From Gibbula magus (taxonomy: Eukaryota > Mollusca > Gastropoda > Trochida > Trochidae): DNA of 64,000 bases. Of this stretch, positions 44,001-50,329 are shown in pieces. Each line of letters starts with the position of its first letter. Position 1 is the first letter of the stretch. Under the pieces are notes generated by a model. It did no database searches. It had not been told where the DNA came from and worked only from the letters and a program-made list of their open reading frames with translations. The position numbers and the translations under genes were made by a program. Location of the stretch: positions 12,063,663-12,127,662 of the forward strand of contig OW388298.1 of the NCBI GenBank assembly GCA_936450465.1. Reading direction: 5' to 3'.

Positions 44001-46282
44001 GGAGTAGCCTCTGTTGGAAGAGAATGCTATCACGTAGCAAAAGTGAGAGTTGATAAAACAGAAGAGTTACATAGATAACTAGAAGGTGTTTTTACTCTTA
44101 AAAACAGATGTCCTTTCGAAAAATTCAAAGTTCCGCTGTGACCTTGAGGATAATGGTCACCCAAATCTAATCTGCCCTTTGTCTTCCCTTGGAGAAGCTA
44201 TGTGCAAGATGTGAAGAGAATCCAGTGAATAATATTTGAGTTATTACATTTCGTACGGACGTATGGACGTACGGACGGACGGACGCAGCCGAATACTATA
44301 TCCCCCGCTTCGCGCTAAACTCGCGACGGGGGATAATTAAATTTAAAAAGTTAAAACACCCAAAATGCACATCTACATGATATGAGGAAGCTGTATACCA
44401 AATTTGGTGAACATTGGTCAAATAGTTTTAGAGATCTGCTCCGGAAACAAACCCTACCCTTCAAATGGACAAAGTCCAAAATAGAGCCATGGGCTCTGTA
44501 GCTCATCAGGGTTTATATTGTTTAATGATGAAGACTGAAGTATATTTTTAGGTAATGGCCTGAAGGCCTTTATTTGGGGCCCCAGGCCAGGGTCACCAAA
44601 TCTACAATTTAGAATCCCCATTCACCAAGGAGTCTGCGCACAACTTTTCAGCTCTCTAGACCTTTTGTTTACGGACGGATGGACGGACGGGTGGACGGAC
44701 GCCGGACACCATGCCATGCCATGCCTTTCACTGTTGGAAATTCCGAAGTACGTGTGCTTAACATTCTCTTCCTACAGAGGTTACTCCCTTCAGATTTGAG
44801 TGCAACCTCTGTGGGAAGAGAATGGTACTTACAGATGAGATTAAAAAATAACGCTGGTGACTTGATGGCTACATTGACGATACATTGTTCTTCTACACAA
44901 TAATACAACATTCAACAATTTCTTGAAATGTTGGTATTGTGCACCCTACCTCTTCGAGGCAAGACGTGTATCCCCTGCCAGTGTCCCCTCACAGTAAAAC
45001 ACATTTTGTGTGAGTGTTCGGACACTGCTCATATCAAGGAAACTGTTTACACCAATATTTCAATTGCTCAAAATTTTAGTCACTTCGGTGAACATAGAAT
45101 TTTAGGCTACTTAAAGGCAGTTAACCTTTTTGATAAACTATAATTTTTATATATTCTATATCAGCTTTTAACCAAATTATGATAAGTTGCTGGTGTTTTA
45201 AAGGCCTTCGTGTCGTTCTTGTATGCTTTTGCTATTATTTTAAATATCTAATTTAATCAAATTTCTCGCCGCTAATGGCTGCAATATTGCCCAAACAATA
45301 ACTCGCTCACTCACTCACTCACTCACTTCGAGGCATTTATTAGTATCAATTAATGCATTGCAAACTTGTTTATGCGGAAAGAAGCCTTTGGGATAGTGTG
45401 TCAGTGTGTTGCCATATAGTATAAACCTACCTAGGGATATCTCTGTACATTGTGAGGTAACTGCGTTTCTTGTAATTACCTTTGAGCAGGTTTCACCGGA
45501 AATGTTAAGGTTTTACTACGACTAGAGGTTTTACCAACGGTCGAAAGTTAACCTTATAGCAGGTTAGTTTTCAACATTTAGTAAGACTAGTTCAACAACG
45601 TTAAACGTGGTGGTAGGCCTCATTTATTATCGGATGTTTACTATTGGTTCATCGGTTAAACTTGGAGTCAGGCCAATAGTAAACATCCGATAATAAATGA
45701 GGCCTACCACCACGTTTAACGTTGTTGAACTATTAGTAAGACCTGACGTTTTACAATCATAGTTGAGATTTCGGGAATCGAACCCGCAACCCTCCAATTT
45801 GTAACGCAAGACTACCCCACTAGACCACAGATGATTGGTGATCATGAGATGATTGTTTGTTGATATCTATTCTGCTCCGTTACCAAAATTGAGATATTTT
45901 ATGTGCGCCTCAAAGTAAGATCACGAGTGCTTGAAACATTTACACTATTTACACACATCTTTGTATTCAAAACGCATGGCGGTATAAAGGTCAGAGAAAA
46001 CACAAGGGTGGGGTTTTGTAGACATTTCAAAAACCTTCGGGTGTCGGAATAAGCCATTCCCAGCCAGCCTCAGGTTTGTGAAATGTCTACCAAACCCTCA
46101 CCCTCGAGTTTTCTCCCTGACATATAAACTAGTGGTGCAGGTGTTTACATGTATATTGGTGGAGAGGTCAGGTAGGTAAACTCACCTGGCGCTGCTTTAC
46201 CTTCATCAAACAGGAGCCAACAAACACACACCACCGCTTTGTAGAGTAGATTTTCTGAAGGGGATACAAACCATTGTATCAT
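13888..46282 (-). CDS. Secreted EGF-like/sushi/mucin/propeller protein, whole gene model
   Basis: Eight-exon model: 46282-46186, 43857-43786, 33739-33662, 32079-31912, 19361-16398, 15887-15728, 14874-14762, 14042-13888. Every junction has an AG acceptor and a GT donor, and phases agree (1,1,1,1,1,2,1). The sum is 3804 coding nt, about 1268 residues. Predicted order: signal peptide (1-32), Cys-rich EGF-like unit (33-56), acidic linker (57-82), sushi/CCP domain (about 84-139), Ser/Thr/Pro/Glu repeat region (about 165-1055), beta-propeller-like C-terminus (about 1060-1268). No membrane helix or GPI signal is visible at the end, so it is probably secreted and heavily O-glycosylated, perhaps a mucus, shell-matrix or adhesive protein (inference). 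The sushi-to-mucin junction is the strongest evidence, because T|GT restores the domain's final Cys. I know no named family with this architecture. Confidence 0.7.
14364..14622 (-). mobile_element. tRNA-derived SINE with a (GAGT)n tail, in intron 7
   Basis: The SINE body ends in (ctcactcactcac) instead of the usual (ctcacc)n, and its tRNA head is truncated at tcccgccaggggcac. Flanked by cagattgtttga on both sides. The tail type is that of the LINE family, so this copy links the two tails. Confidence 0.85.
14762..14874 (-). CDS. Mucin/sushi/propeller gene, exon 7
   Basis: 113 nt, phase 2 in and phase 1 out, acceptor atgtttcag and donor A|gtaggt. Encodes about 37 residues: ALFFSHGEGISVVDTVTL, then LPTYQKPGPNKMDIDVA. 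It follows directly on YDESG of exon 6, giving YDESG-ALFFSHGEGI, which looks like a propeller blade turn. Confidence 0.8.
15728..15887 (-). CDS. Mucin/sushi/propeller gene, exon 6
   Basis: 160 nt, phase 1 in and phase 2 out, acceptor tatttattgcag and donor GG|gtacgt. Encodes about 53 residues: RRELYFYTNTKNIIKLKYDG, then an LTTLINNFIGVLDLAVYDESG stretch. The pattern (hydrophobic strand, K/R-I-x-L-x-x-D-G, then G-x-x-D-L-A-x-Y/D) resembles LDL-receptor class B (YWTD) propeller blades, but without the YWTD motif itself. Confidence 0.8.
16398..19361 (-). CDS. Mucin/sushi/propeller gene, exon 5: giant repeat exon
   Basis: One 2964-nt exon, open throughout, phase 1 in and out (donor C|gtaagt at 16397). 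After KTSLNKLPTEAPTESSTVKR it encodes about 110 copies of an eight-residue unit, consensus ESSEPPTA (24-bp DNA unit), with variants SSKPPTA, SSESPTA, STKPPIA and PPIAE. Ser, Thr and Pro dominate with one or two Glu per unit, as expected of an O-glycosylated, extended mucin-like stalk with acidic charge. The last 75 residues leave the repeat (IVYVQTEGKLISLSATGE...), include two Cys, and start the propeller-like domain. The 24-bp unit is also open on the other strand and in some shifted frames, but only this frame has flanking non-repeat protein and matching splice phases. The acceptor at 19362-19364 has a weak pyrimidine tract. Confidence 0.85.
19528..19813 (-). mobile_element. tRNA-derived SINE (intron 4)
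   Basis: Tail, hairpin, body (partly deleted) and tRNA head all present on the minus strand; the head ends gggcggatagcgcag. Older than the best copies. Confidence 0.85.
19868..20640 (-). mobile_element. Non-LTR retrotransposon 3' part with RT C-terminal region and tail
   Basis: The minus strand encodes 207 residues from an in-frame ATG at 20640 to a stop at 20017: ENGFKFSKAKTSCVHF, CLGLTFDSKLSFIPHI, LLQLYRSLIRSKLDYGS, LDTIHHQGLGLCLGAFRTSP. These are the thumb and post-thumb signatures of Jockey/CR1/I-type LINE reverse transcriptases. The upstream catalytic part is missing, so this is a 5'-truncated copy. Downstream is a 3' UTR that ends in the hairpin cgccgctaatggctgcgata ... gccgaagcggcgttaagc and (cactcact)n at 19868-19885. 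This copy ties that tail to a LINE. Confidence 0.85.
20655..20855 (-). mobile_element. tRNA-derived SINE, tail missing
   Basis: Complete tRNA head (gggggcgggatagcgcag at the right end) and body up to the aaacctgcgagcatcgg segment. It abuts the LINE remnant at 20640. Confidence 0.85.
21203..21357 (-). mobile_element. tRNA-derived SINE, 5'-truncated
   Basis: (ggtgag)n, hairpin and about half the body. Nearby 21180-21202 carries a duplicated piece of the SINE middle (ggtggtactacgctga). Confidence 0.8.
21490..23040. other. Gene-free AT-rich part of intron 4
   Basis: No ORF above background and no repeat family shared with the rest of the window was recognised. Confidence 0.4.
23041..23160. repeat. 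Element end with GGACGGACAGACGGAC
   Basis: Has cagaaagatggaacc, ggacggacagacggac and a hairpin (aaccccttgggttttagtcgggggtt). The same purine-rich block next to a terminal hairpin is seen at 9885, 10930, 44265 and 57195. Confidence 0.5.
23485..23785 (-). mobile_element. tRNA-derived SINE, near full length
   Basis: Tail, hairpin, body and partial tRNA head. Flanked by gagaatgagcag/gagagtgagcag, a slightly diverged target duplication. Confidence 0.85.
24103..24534 (-). CDS. Unrecognised 143-residue ORF in intron 4
   Basis: Open frame from ATG at 24534 to a stop at 24103; Cys- and Arg-rich (DECTDCERNEYTRN..., LDNCRRICDNPR, GKCCKSARYAR). No signal peptide or membrane segment. It is longer than most chance ORFs here and the region has more CpG than its surroundings, but both strands carry ORFs over the same bases and I recognise no domain. 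It could be a transposon remnant or chance. Confidence 0.2.
   Translation of the reverse strand: MGSIDECTDCERNEYTRNACDLDKLKRWFETIVNQRIGRTVDRVRPWSKYHPAVRRSMFGLHTVALLDCLIITQTILLDNCRRICDNPRFLPIVSHSGSARIEPGKCCKSARYARAETVKFANEIYNPLSRTNRCLGPGTILL
25359..25416 (+). mobile_element. 58-bp LINE-tail mini-insertion
   Basis: Consists only of tcgccgctaatggctgcaat, the partner arm gccgaagcggcgttaaac and aataactcactcact. Flanked by ctgacgtatcaa (25347-25358 and 25417-25428). Confidence 0.9.
25610..25680. repeat. (CTCCGCCTG)n microsatellite
   Basis: Eight imperfect 9-bp units of cctgctccg, open in several frames. No sign of a gene around it. Confidence 0.8.
26265..26610 (+). mobile_element. LINE 3' end
   Basis: Shares its whole length with 44998-45325 (acattttgtgagagtgt ... 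gaacatagaattttaggct ... ttggtcgttc-type 3' UTR ... ctcgccgctaatggctgc). Ends (cactcactcact). The coding part is frameshifted; the tail's second hairpin arm is mutated (gtggtgtt). Confidence 0.8.
26680..26791 (+). mobile_element. LINE-tail mini-insertion with long (CTCA)n
   Basis: tcgctgctaatggctgcaat, second arm gaagcggcg, gttaaataa then about 17 ctca units. Flanked by tcaaacgatttgt (26667-26679 and 26792-26804). Confidence 0.9.
27047..27373 (+). mobile_element. Full-length tRNA-derived SINE (best copy)
   Basis: Head ggggcgggatagcgcagtgg with A box, B box ggttcgaatcc, conserved body, hairpin (cagccgc ... gcggcg), gttaaacccc and (aactcacctcacc)n. Flanked by accttgggtaaa on both sides. About 325 bp; a good reference copy for the family. 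Confidence 0.95.
28066..28123 (+). mobile_element. 58-bp LINE-tail mini-insertion
   Basis: cgccgcaaatggctgcgata, second arm gaagcggcgttaaac, aataactcgctcactcac. Flanked by atcaacgt (28058-28065 and 28124-28131). Confidence 0.85.
28800..29010. repeat. ~52-bp tandem repeat (ttggttgacctctttgattgg)
   Basis: Three to four units at about 52-bp spacing (cttgttggtt near 28875, 28927 and 28977), each with gctgctctatttggttgagc. Intron 4. Confidence 0.8.
29060..30250. other. Gene-free part of intron 4
   Basis: Only short, unrelated ORFs (under 85 codons). No repeat shared with the rest of the window was seen. Confidence 0.35.
30280..30770 (-). pseudogene. Remnant ORF with zinc-finger-like and poly-Gln segments
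   Basis: The minus strand carries two adjacent short frames. The right one has SPFDDKRYLFDGG and TSLAYGHWRI. The left one has PLWSHDLIRHMRAKHPED, which looks like the second half of a BED/C2H2 zinc finger (H-x3-H spacing), followed by Gln/Glu-rich repeats from CTG/CTTGCTG tracts (30285-30420). A stop or frameshift separates them. Probably a transposon-derived pseudogene; I cannot name the family. Confidence 0.35.
30837..31044 (+). mobile_element. tRNA-derived SINE, head missing
   Basis: Body from cacgcagtaaggtttgggtg through the hairpin (degraded to gcgatgttaaac) and ctcacctcacc. Confidence 0.8.
31628..31715. repeat. ~10-bp minisatellite (gatcgggata)n
   Basis: Eight to nine units of gatcgggata and variants, just downstream of the sushi exon within intron 4. 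Confidence 0.85.
31912..32079 (-). CDS. Mucin/sushi/propeller gene, exon 4: sushi/CCP domain
   Basis: 168 nt, phase 1 in and out, acceptor ctctattcag and donor T|gtaagt. Encodes DVDCGSPPYLPNGNF, then YKCNEGYTMQGHGVIKCQGN and GTWSLLQAT. The first three sushi cysteines and the G-x-W motif are present. The fourth Cys is split by the intron and is completed by the first two bases of exon 5. Symmetric 1-1 exons are typical of sushi domains. NFT and NGT are possible glycosylation sites. The domain usually mediates protein binding outside the cell. Confidence 0.9.
32186..32350 (+). mobile_element. Older SINE subfamily copy (intron 3)
   Basis: Weak head (tttagcgcattcggctttca, ggttcgaatccc), then a body variant with cacccatgattcgctagtttatggacagg, as in the interrupted copy at 55971. 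Confidence 0.7.
32799..33295. mobile_element. TTAA-type MITE, family 1, complete copy
   Basis: Begins ttaaaggtacatccattgtg and ends cacaatggatgcacctttaa, i.e. about 20-bp terminal inverted repeats that include TTAA, 497 bp. No ORF. Ends and TTAA suggest a piggyBac-like mobiliser (inference). Confidence 0.85.
33359..33412 (+). mobile_element. 54-bp LINE-tail mini-insertion
   Basis: tcgccgctaatggctgcaat, second arm, gttaaac, aataactcactca. Flanked by the 14-bp duplication ctctttctatctac (33345-33358 and 33413-33426). Confidence 0.92.
33662..33739 (-). CDS. Mucin/sushi/propeller gene, exon 3: acidic linker
   Basis: 78 nt, phase 1 in and out, acceptor ctacatttcag and donor G|gtacgt. Encodes DQDYEAPPDDEWKYFFRPEK and TAKDLY, joining to DVDC of the sushi exon. 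No known domain. The 84 nt just upstream (33740-33823) form an intron-like stretch with a good pyrimidine tract that ends at the first monomer of the 88-bp array. Confidence 0.75.
33811..40741. repeat. 88-bp minisatellite, ~77 monomers, in intron 2
   Basis: Monomer landmarks: ccacaaccattagcacaggc, cacgatgtaggcgaacgtat, tgcaaaatccagactgtatt, acatgataatttatacatac. The period is 88 bp. Higher-order structure is visible: a three-monomer 263-bp unit repeated four times nearly identically (from 36987, 37250, 37513, 37776), and a five-monomer 440-bp unit duplicated (35662 and 36102). Read on the minus strand, each monomer holds an AG acceptor (gtaatacag) and a GT donor (g|gtatgtat) 61 nt apart. One SINE fragment interrupts the array at 38652-38796. 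Confidence 0.97.
38652..38796 (+). mobile_element. 5'-truncated SINE inside the 88-bp array
   Basis: SINE from ggttccagccgatgctcgca to the (ctcacc)n tail. Flanked by gtattac(a/c)tg, a monomer sequence. Confidence 0.9.
40880..41035 (+). repeat. Degraded SINE-like sequence
   Basis: gttctaagaggtccagcgttctaatcccgcc resembles the head. The downstream part (ggagaactgaattaagtaca) is rearranged into a short inverted repeat with tacttaattcaacca. Confidence 0.45.
41310..41930. mobile_element. Nonautonomous DNA-element-like repeat, copy 2
   Basis: Reverse-orientation relative of 6420-6960 with shared ends and interior (catatcattggtaaatgtc-type, ggttaccattgcaaagtcaa-type). Carries the mini-insertion at 41753-41816. 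Confidence 0.65.
41753..41816 (+). mobile_element. 64-bp LINE-tail mini-insertion
   Basis: ctcgccgctaatggctgtga, second arm, gttaaac, (actcac)n. Flanked by tctgtgacattt (41741-41752 and 41817-41828). Its host repeat has an uninterrupted relative at 6420-6960. Confidence 0.95.
42095..42450. mobile_element. TTAA-type MITE, family 2
   Basis: Left end ttaaaggcgcacg, right end cgtgctactgcccctttaa. Interior matches 54044-54336. Confidence 0.75.
42470..43085. repeat. ~45-bp duplicated block around a SINE
   Basis: The block gatgaaacgtgagagcatta(g)...gaacataacccaaccatga occurs twice on each side of the SINE at 42606-42921, with tggtgtatttcagtgagtgc before and after. The host sequence is an old repeat. 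Confidence 0.65.
42606..42921 (+). mobile_element. Full-length tRNA-derived SINE (intron 2)
   Basis: Head ggggctggatagcgcagtgg, B box, body, hairpin, gttaaacccc, (ctcacc)n. Very close to the copy at 27047. Confidence 0.93.
43156..43649. mobile_element. TTAA-type MITE, family 1, complete copy
   Basis: ttaaaggtacatccgttttg ... cacaatggatgcacctttaa, 494 bp. Collinear with 32799-33295. Confidence 0.85.
43786..43857 (-). CDS. Mucin/sushi/propeller gene, exon 2: Cys-rich EGF-like
   Basis: 72 nt, phase 1 in and out, strong acceptor (tttgtctctcccag) and donor (G|gtaggt). Encodes CGGKTCTSPDVLFTKTCSCL followed by PKY. The C-x4-C-x9-C-x-C spacing and the CSCLPKY ending resemble part of an EGF domain, but only four Cys are present, so the fold is uncertain. 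It joins in phase to exon 3 (KY-DQDY), which would leave the whole 88-bp array in the intron. Confidence 0.65.
44100..44340. repeat. Dispersed repeat ending in GGACGGACGGACG and a hairpin
   Basis: Body with ttcaaagttccgctgtgacc, cttgaggataatggtca, tgtgcaagatgtgaagagaa; end gtacggacggacggacgcag, then tatcccccgcttcgcgc...gacgggggata. The same end is seen at 57180-57265. Confidence 0.7.
44491..44726. mobile_element. Shortened reverse copy of the 145-bp-unit element
   Basis: catgggctctgtagctcatc, then ctacaatttagaatccccat, cagctctctagacctttt, the (GGACGGAT)n block and a catgccatgcc end. It has only one internal unit, against five or six at 3457-4467. Confidence 0.75.
44928..45325 (+). mobile_element. 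LINE 3' end with C-terminal Cys/His motif and tail
   Basis: Encodes about 71 residues ending in a stop at 45143, with CIPCQCPLTVKHILCECSDT, the C-x2-C...H-x3-C knuckle-like end found after RT/RNase H in many LINEs, then GYLKAVNLFDKL. The 3' UTR runs to ctcgccgctaatggctgcaa and (ctcactcact)n; the second hairpin arm is deleted. Collinear with 26265-26610. Confidence 0.75.
45589..45731. repeat. Perfect 59-bp inverted repeat
   Basis: Arms 45589-45647 and 45673-45731, ends agttcaacaacgttaaac / gtttaacgttgttgaact, no mismatch seen, 25-nt loop. Lies next to a tRNA-like sequence. Confidence 0.95.
45770..45836 (-). pseudogene. tRNA-like sequence (second SINE head type or tRNA pseudogene)
   Basis: The minus strand reads tgtggtctagtggggtagtc (A-box-like) ... 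ggttcgattcccg (B box). Arms do not close into a clean cloverleaf. Differs from the head of the common SINE (tagcgcagtggttagcgcg). Confidence 0.5.
46000..46130. repeat. Imperfect inverted repeat (~48-bp arms)
   Basis: ggtcagagaaaacacaaggg...tagacatttcaaaaacct pairs with aggtttgtgaaatgtcta...ctcgagttttctccctgac. Confidence 0.75.
46186..46282 (-). CDS. Mucin/sushi/propeller gene, exon 1: signal peptide
   Basis: ATG at 46282-46280, 97 nt, ends in phase 1 at CAG|gtgagt. Encodes MIQWFVSPSENLLYKAVVCV and CWLLFDEGKAAP. The hydrophobic core followed by a small-residue stretch fits a secretory signal peptide. The junction gives AAP-V-CGGK. Alternative: cccttcag at 46253-46255 could be an acceptor for an internal exon of the same frame, in which case the true start lies further upstream. 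Confidence 0.5.
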
Positions 46283-48660
46283 GTATCATTGTATTGGAGT
46301 CAAATGTTGTAAAATTTAACAAACATCTTAACTATGTAAGCTGTTCTTCTATAATATCGTCCATATTTAAGTTGATCACTCATCAAATGACATGCGACTG
46401 AACGACGTAGGCCTATATACAGGTTCATGTTCCAATATCCCATTGGCCGCCATGTTGAACTTTCAATGTATTATGTACATACTTTGCTTATATGAAGACA
46501 ATTTTACTAACACTAAAGGGAAACTAACATGAAAATTATGTGTATGTGGCTGAATTGATTTCCCATCTTCCGATATACAGTTGATAACCATTTTACAGAC
46601 AGTTTAATTATGAAAATTATTCTTGCAATGGTTATTTAACATGTAAGTCTATGGAAAAAACTTGGGTGGGGAAATACGTTTGGTCCCTGGTTGTAGATTT
46701 GTAGGTCTCCTGCGAATTTGAGAGTTCAGAGAGCAAGATGGTTAGGCATTCTATCATGGTATCGCTACAGTCAGATCACTTGAACCTCCTTCCAGCGGAC
46801 ATTTTAATGTGAACACATCCGCAAATGGATTCGCATGGCTTAAGCGAACAATGGACATTCACTTTAGAACTCTTTTTTTTATTGATACATGAGAATTATT
46901 CAGCCATTGGTAACACGTATTTACCTTTTCGTAAGATCACTTTATTTCAGTAAGAAAAACGTGCTACAGCGCCTTTAAAACCCAGATCACCTCAGCTCGA
47001 GTATCCAATGTCAGTGACACTTCAATTCATTTATCCTCGAACATATACAATAACTTATAAGTACTTGGTGTTCCCAAATAATTATTTGAATGGGAATATT
47101 CAATGGACGTGAACATGAAATAATCACCGAATCATTTTTACATACAGCTTAAATTTGTATATTCTAGAAACAAATGTTATATCATTAGTTTGTTGAGTAC
47201 AAGCTTGTTCAGCAACTCTTGTGAAGCGGCAGTAAAGTCTCCATGTAACATGTCATCAAAGCTAAAATCCCATAGACTTGACCTTTGGAAAAATAATGTT
47301 CATAAATTTAGAAATCCTTTTAAGTTTTACTTATTGTACACATCAAGTAAATCATCTCTGATATACAAACGTTGCGTAATTATCTTTCCGTCCATTCGTT
47401 TTTGAATGACAATTGATAAAGCGACACATGTACAGTACAGCTTTTTGTACCGCCATGTTGAACATGATAAGTATGCCGTTATTTTCTGCCTTTTTTGTTT
47501 CAATAGCTGCAACTTTGTTTATGATCATGCGAATATATAATGAAAATTATGGAAATGTAGCTGAGATGATTTCTCAACTTGTAGATACATTTTGTAAGTA
47601 ATTCAGCCAATAATCAATAAATGAAAATTATTTTCGCAACGGTTCATTACCACGCAATTCTATGGGAATTTCAGGTTTGATGACTCACTTTTGGCCAGGT
47701 ACTGTACATGCTACATGTACATGTAGGGGAGAGCCCTACACAAAAAAAGAAAAGAGACAGGATTTGGTAAAAGTACGGAGGAATATTGATTTCTAAATGT
47801 GTAAACATTAAAAGCCAAAAGGTCGACTGCAGACAATAAGTCTAATTGCTTAAAGGAATACAAATCTCAACTGACATGAATGAATTTCAAACAACACCAC
47901 CGTTCATTTTAGAAGAATTTCTTTTTTTTTTTTAATATAATTTTCATACGGGAACATTAATTTGATTCACGAAACTTTAAATCCGTATTTGTATAAAACT
48001 TATAGAGTTCAATCTACTTATTCTGACCAAAGGCGTATTTAATTTCAACGTGTGTTGCTTTAACTTTGATAGCACTCGTTAAAAATAACAATAATAACGT
48101 TTAACAGAGGTACAATATTTAGCTTGAAATTCACATGCAACGACGATTACTTAGGATAACAAAAACATTCAACTTCCGACTCCACCGTTCTAGCGCACAC
48201 ACGTTAATGGACAATATCACGAACGACGTAGTCTTCTAAGCTTATATATACTAAGCAACTTTTCAAATATATATTAGGAGTTCAAAATCCTGATAAATTA
48301 ACCGTAAAAATAGAAAATTGAACCTACCCATGTGTAGCAGTTTTCAGCGTTACTGGAAGCTTGAATGCGAAGAAATTGTGAAATTGCGGCAAATAACGCG
48401 GACTTCACGCAGATCTCGTGCAGGGCGTGAAACATGTGAAATTAACAACGGCTCTCAGCTAAAGTTGAGATGCTGTTTTAGCAGTCATTAAAAGTGTATA
48501 TTGATTTGTTTTTGGTCTTTTGTCATATTTTTGTTTTTGCTTTGATTATGTGTTTTTGTCAGTCACAAATTTGACTCTTTGCTATGTTACAAATTATTAT
48601 ACATTTGTCATATTGGCTAGTGCATGGTGTCTTTTGAATACATCATATATATATAACCTA
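46283..48660. other. Gene-free stretch upstream of exon 1
   Basis: Contains two related ~150-bp blocks (46525-46665 and 47530-47670; tgaaaattat, ctgaattgattt/ctgagatgattt, gcaatggttat/gcaacggttcat). No promoter motif I would defend. Confidence 0.4.
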
Positions 48661-49256
48661 TTTTGCTTACTTTAAAGGTGCATCCATTGTGTTTCATAAA
48701 ATTTTATTTGGCTTTAATACGTTCACACAACATATGTGCTGTTTACAGAACAAACAAATTCACTTAGCTTGCATATTCATCCCCAATCGCCAAATATATC
48801 ATAATTACTAGTTTCCAATACAAATCGAGTAACATCATTATGCATGTGCAGAAACCGAAACTGCGCGTCCCATGTGCATGCATAGTTGTTATATGACCTA
48901 TAAAATATGATCAAACCAAATTTGTTATTTTTTCTGTTTTAAATAAGATTCCAAAATTACGTTTGACACATTGGCGCGCGTCAATCGCGATGCATTGTCC
49001 GGTTTTCGATCAGAAATCACTACCTTTAACTTCATATCGTCAATGTACTAAGTCGACTGTCATCAAGAATCCCGCCAGGCAACTTTGTCTGCAGTAGAGA
49101 ACTGTTCTACACGCAGTAAGGTTTGGGTGCGATGCTACACTGAATTTCAGCGTAGTATCACCCATGGTTCGCTAGTTCCAGCCGATGCTCGCAGGTTTCG
49201 ACGCAATGCATAGCCACATGGCGTTGCGGCCCTTTCTCTCTGCCATAATACCAGCA

Positions 49257-49629
49257 TCCTCGATAATCCAGCGCTATTGTTCCGATAACTCTGGGGTTCG
49301 AATCCCGCCAGGGGCACGGAAACTTTGTCTGCAGTAGAGAACTGTTCTACACGCAGTCAGGTTTGGGTGCAATGCTACACTGAATGTCAGCGCAGTACCA
49401 CCCATGGTTCGCTAGTTCCAGCCGCTGCTCGCAGGTTTCACCGCAATGCATAGCCACATGGCGTTGCGGGCTTTCTCCCTGCCATAATACTAGCAGCCGC
49501 GATGTAAGTGAAATACTCTTGAAAGCGGCGTTAAACCCCACCTCACCTCACCTCACCTCCGATAAATCTACACACAAGCGCGCTTGTGTGTAGATTTATC
49601 GGAACAATAGCGCTGGATTATCGAGGATG
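49257..49629. mobile_element. Foldback element, itself carrying SINE B
   Basis: Outer arms tcctcgataatccagcgc...ttccgataa and ttatcgg...gcgctggattatcgagga, with a perfect 44-bp palindrome at 49559-49602 as the hairpin tip. Flanked by taataccagca (49246-49256 and 49630-49640). Confidence 0.88.
49290..49556 (+). mobile_element. SINE B inside the foldback
   Basis: From the B box (ggggttcgaatcccgcc) to (ctcacc)n. Flanked by ccgataa on both sides (about 49282-49288 and 49559-49565). Confidence 0.88.
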
Positions 49630-49949
49630 TAATACCAGCAGCCGCGATATGAGTGTAATTCTCTTGAAAGCGGCGTTAAACCCCAACTCACCTCACCTCA
49701 CCTCACCTCACTGTCATCAAAATGGTAGTTTTCGGTAACAGTCGGTACTTTTCGATAAACTAACATTTATAACGTTTGGAATATGTGACCCCAACACCAC
49801 AATAGATGTACGTTTAAGAAATAATGTAGCAGAGTATTTTCTTTGGGACACTCGTGACGCGTGCTTTATAATTATATACACAAATGTCTGTTCGGCAGTC
49901 TGATTAAAACCGACGGTATTCCGCGGAAAAAAATGTGCAAAATAGTGCA

Positions 49950-50320
49950 TCTAGCTAGATCTTCCGGGATACGAACTCATATCGTTCGGAGATTTCCACG
50001 CCAAACCGTCTGGAAACAGTCCGTAGACTAGCGTTTTCGAGCGCAATTCAGGTAGCCAATCAAAAGATGCCCAACAAATGCTTTCGGTGCGAGAAGATAG
50101 GGGCAGGTAACTCCAAACAGCTATCCTTTGGTCTGTTCCGAATGCTTTCAAAACAGTGACCGTTTAAAAACTACGTTGTGATTGGTCAGCTATTTGACTG
50201 GGCTTTGGCTGTTCTAAACTGGTTCGGAACATGCGCCTATACGGGGTGTTCTCAGACCTTGTGGCGAGGAATCTACAGAACCAGTTCGTATCCCGGTAGA
50301 TATATTATTTTGCAAATTTT
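49950..50320. mobile_element. Inverted-repeat element (ccgggatacgaact ends)
   Basis: Left end tcttccgggatacgaact, right end agttcgtatcccggtaga, about 350 bp; has gattggtcagc and ttcggaacatgcg-type interior motifs. A relative lies at 61170-61350. Confidence 0.7.
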
Positions 50321-50329
50321 ATTCCTCGG

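Larger units (their letters stand above)
49077..49710 (+). mobile_element. SINE A, interrupted by a foldback
   Basis: Left part 49077-49256 (tcccgccagg ... ccataataccagca). Right part from about 49630 (taataccagcagccgcgat ... gcggcgttaaacccc, ctcacc tail). Flanked by ctgtcatcaa. Confidence 0.88.
48672..49816. mobile_element. TTAA-type MITE, family 1, reverse copy, interrupted
   Basis: Ends ttaaaggtgcatccattgtg and gatgtacgtttaa. The interior matches the other copies in reverse orientation, but is split after ctgtcatcaa (49067-49076), which reappears at 49711-49720. Confidence 0.85.

Noticed and set aside
45589..45731. Perfect palindrome as an assembly artefact
   Set aside because: Other inverted repeats here have small differences between the arms, and the 25-nt loop is asymmetric. 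An artefact remains possible but is not the simpler reading.
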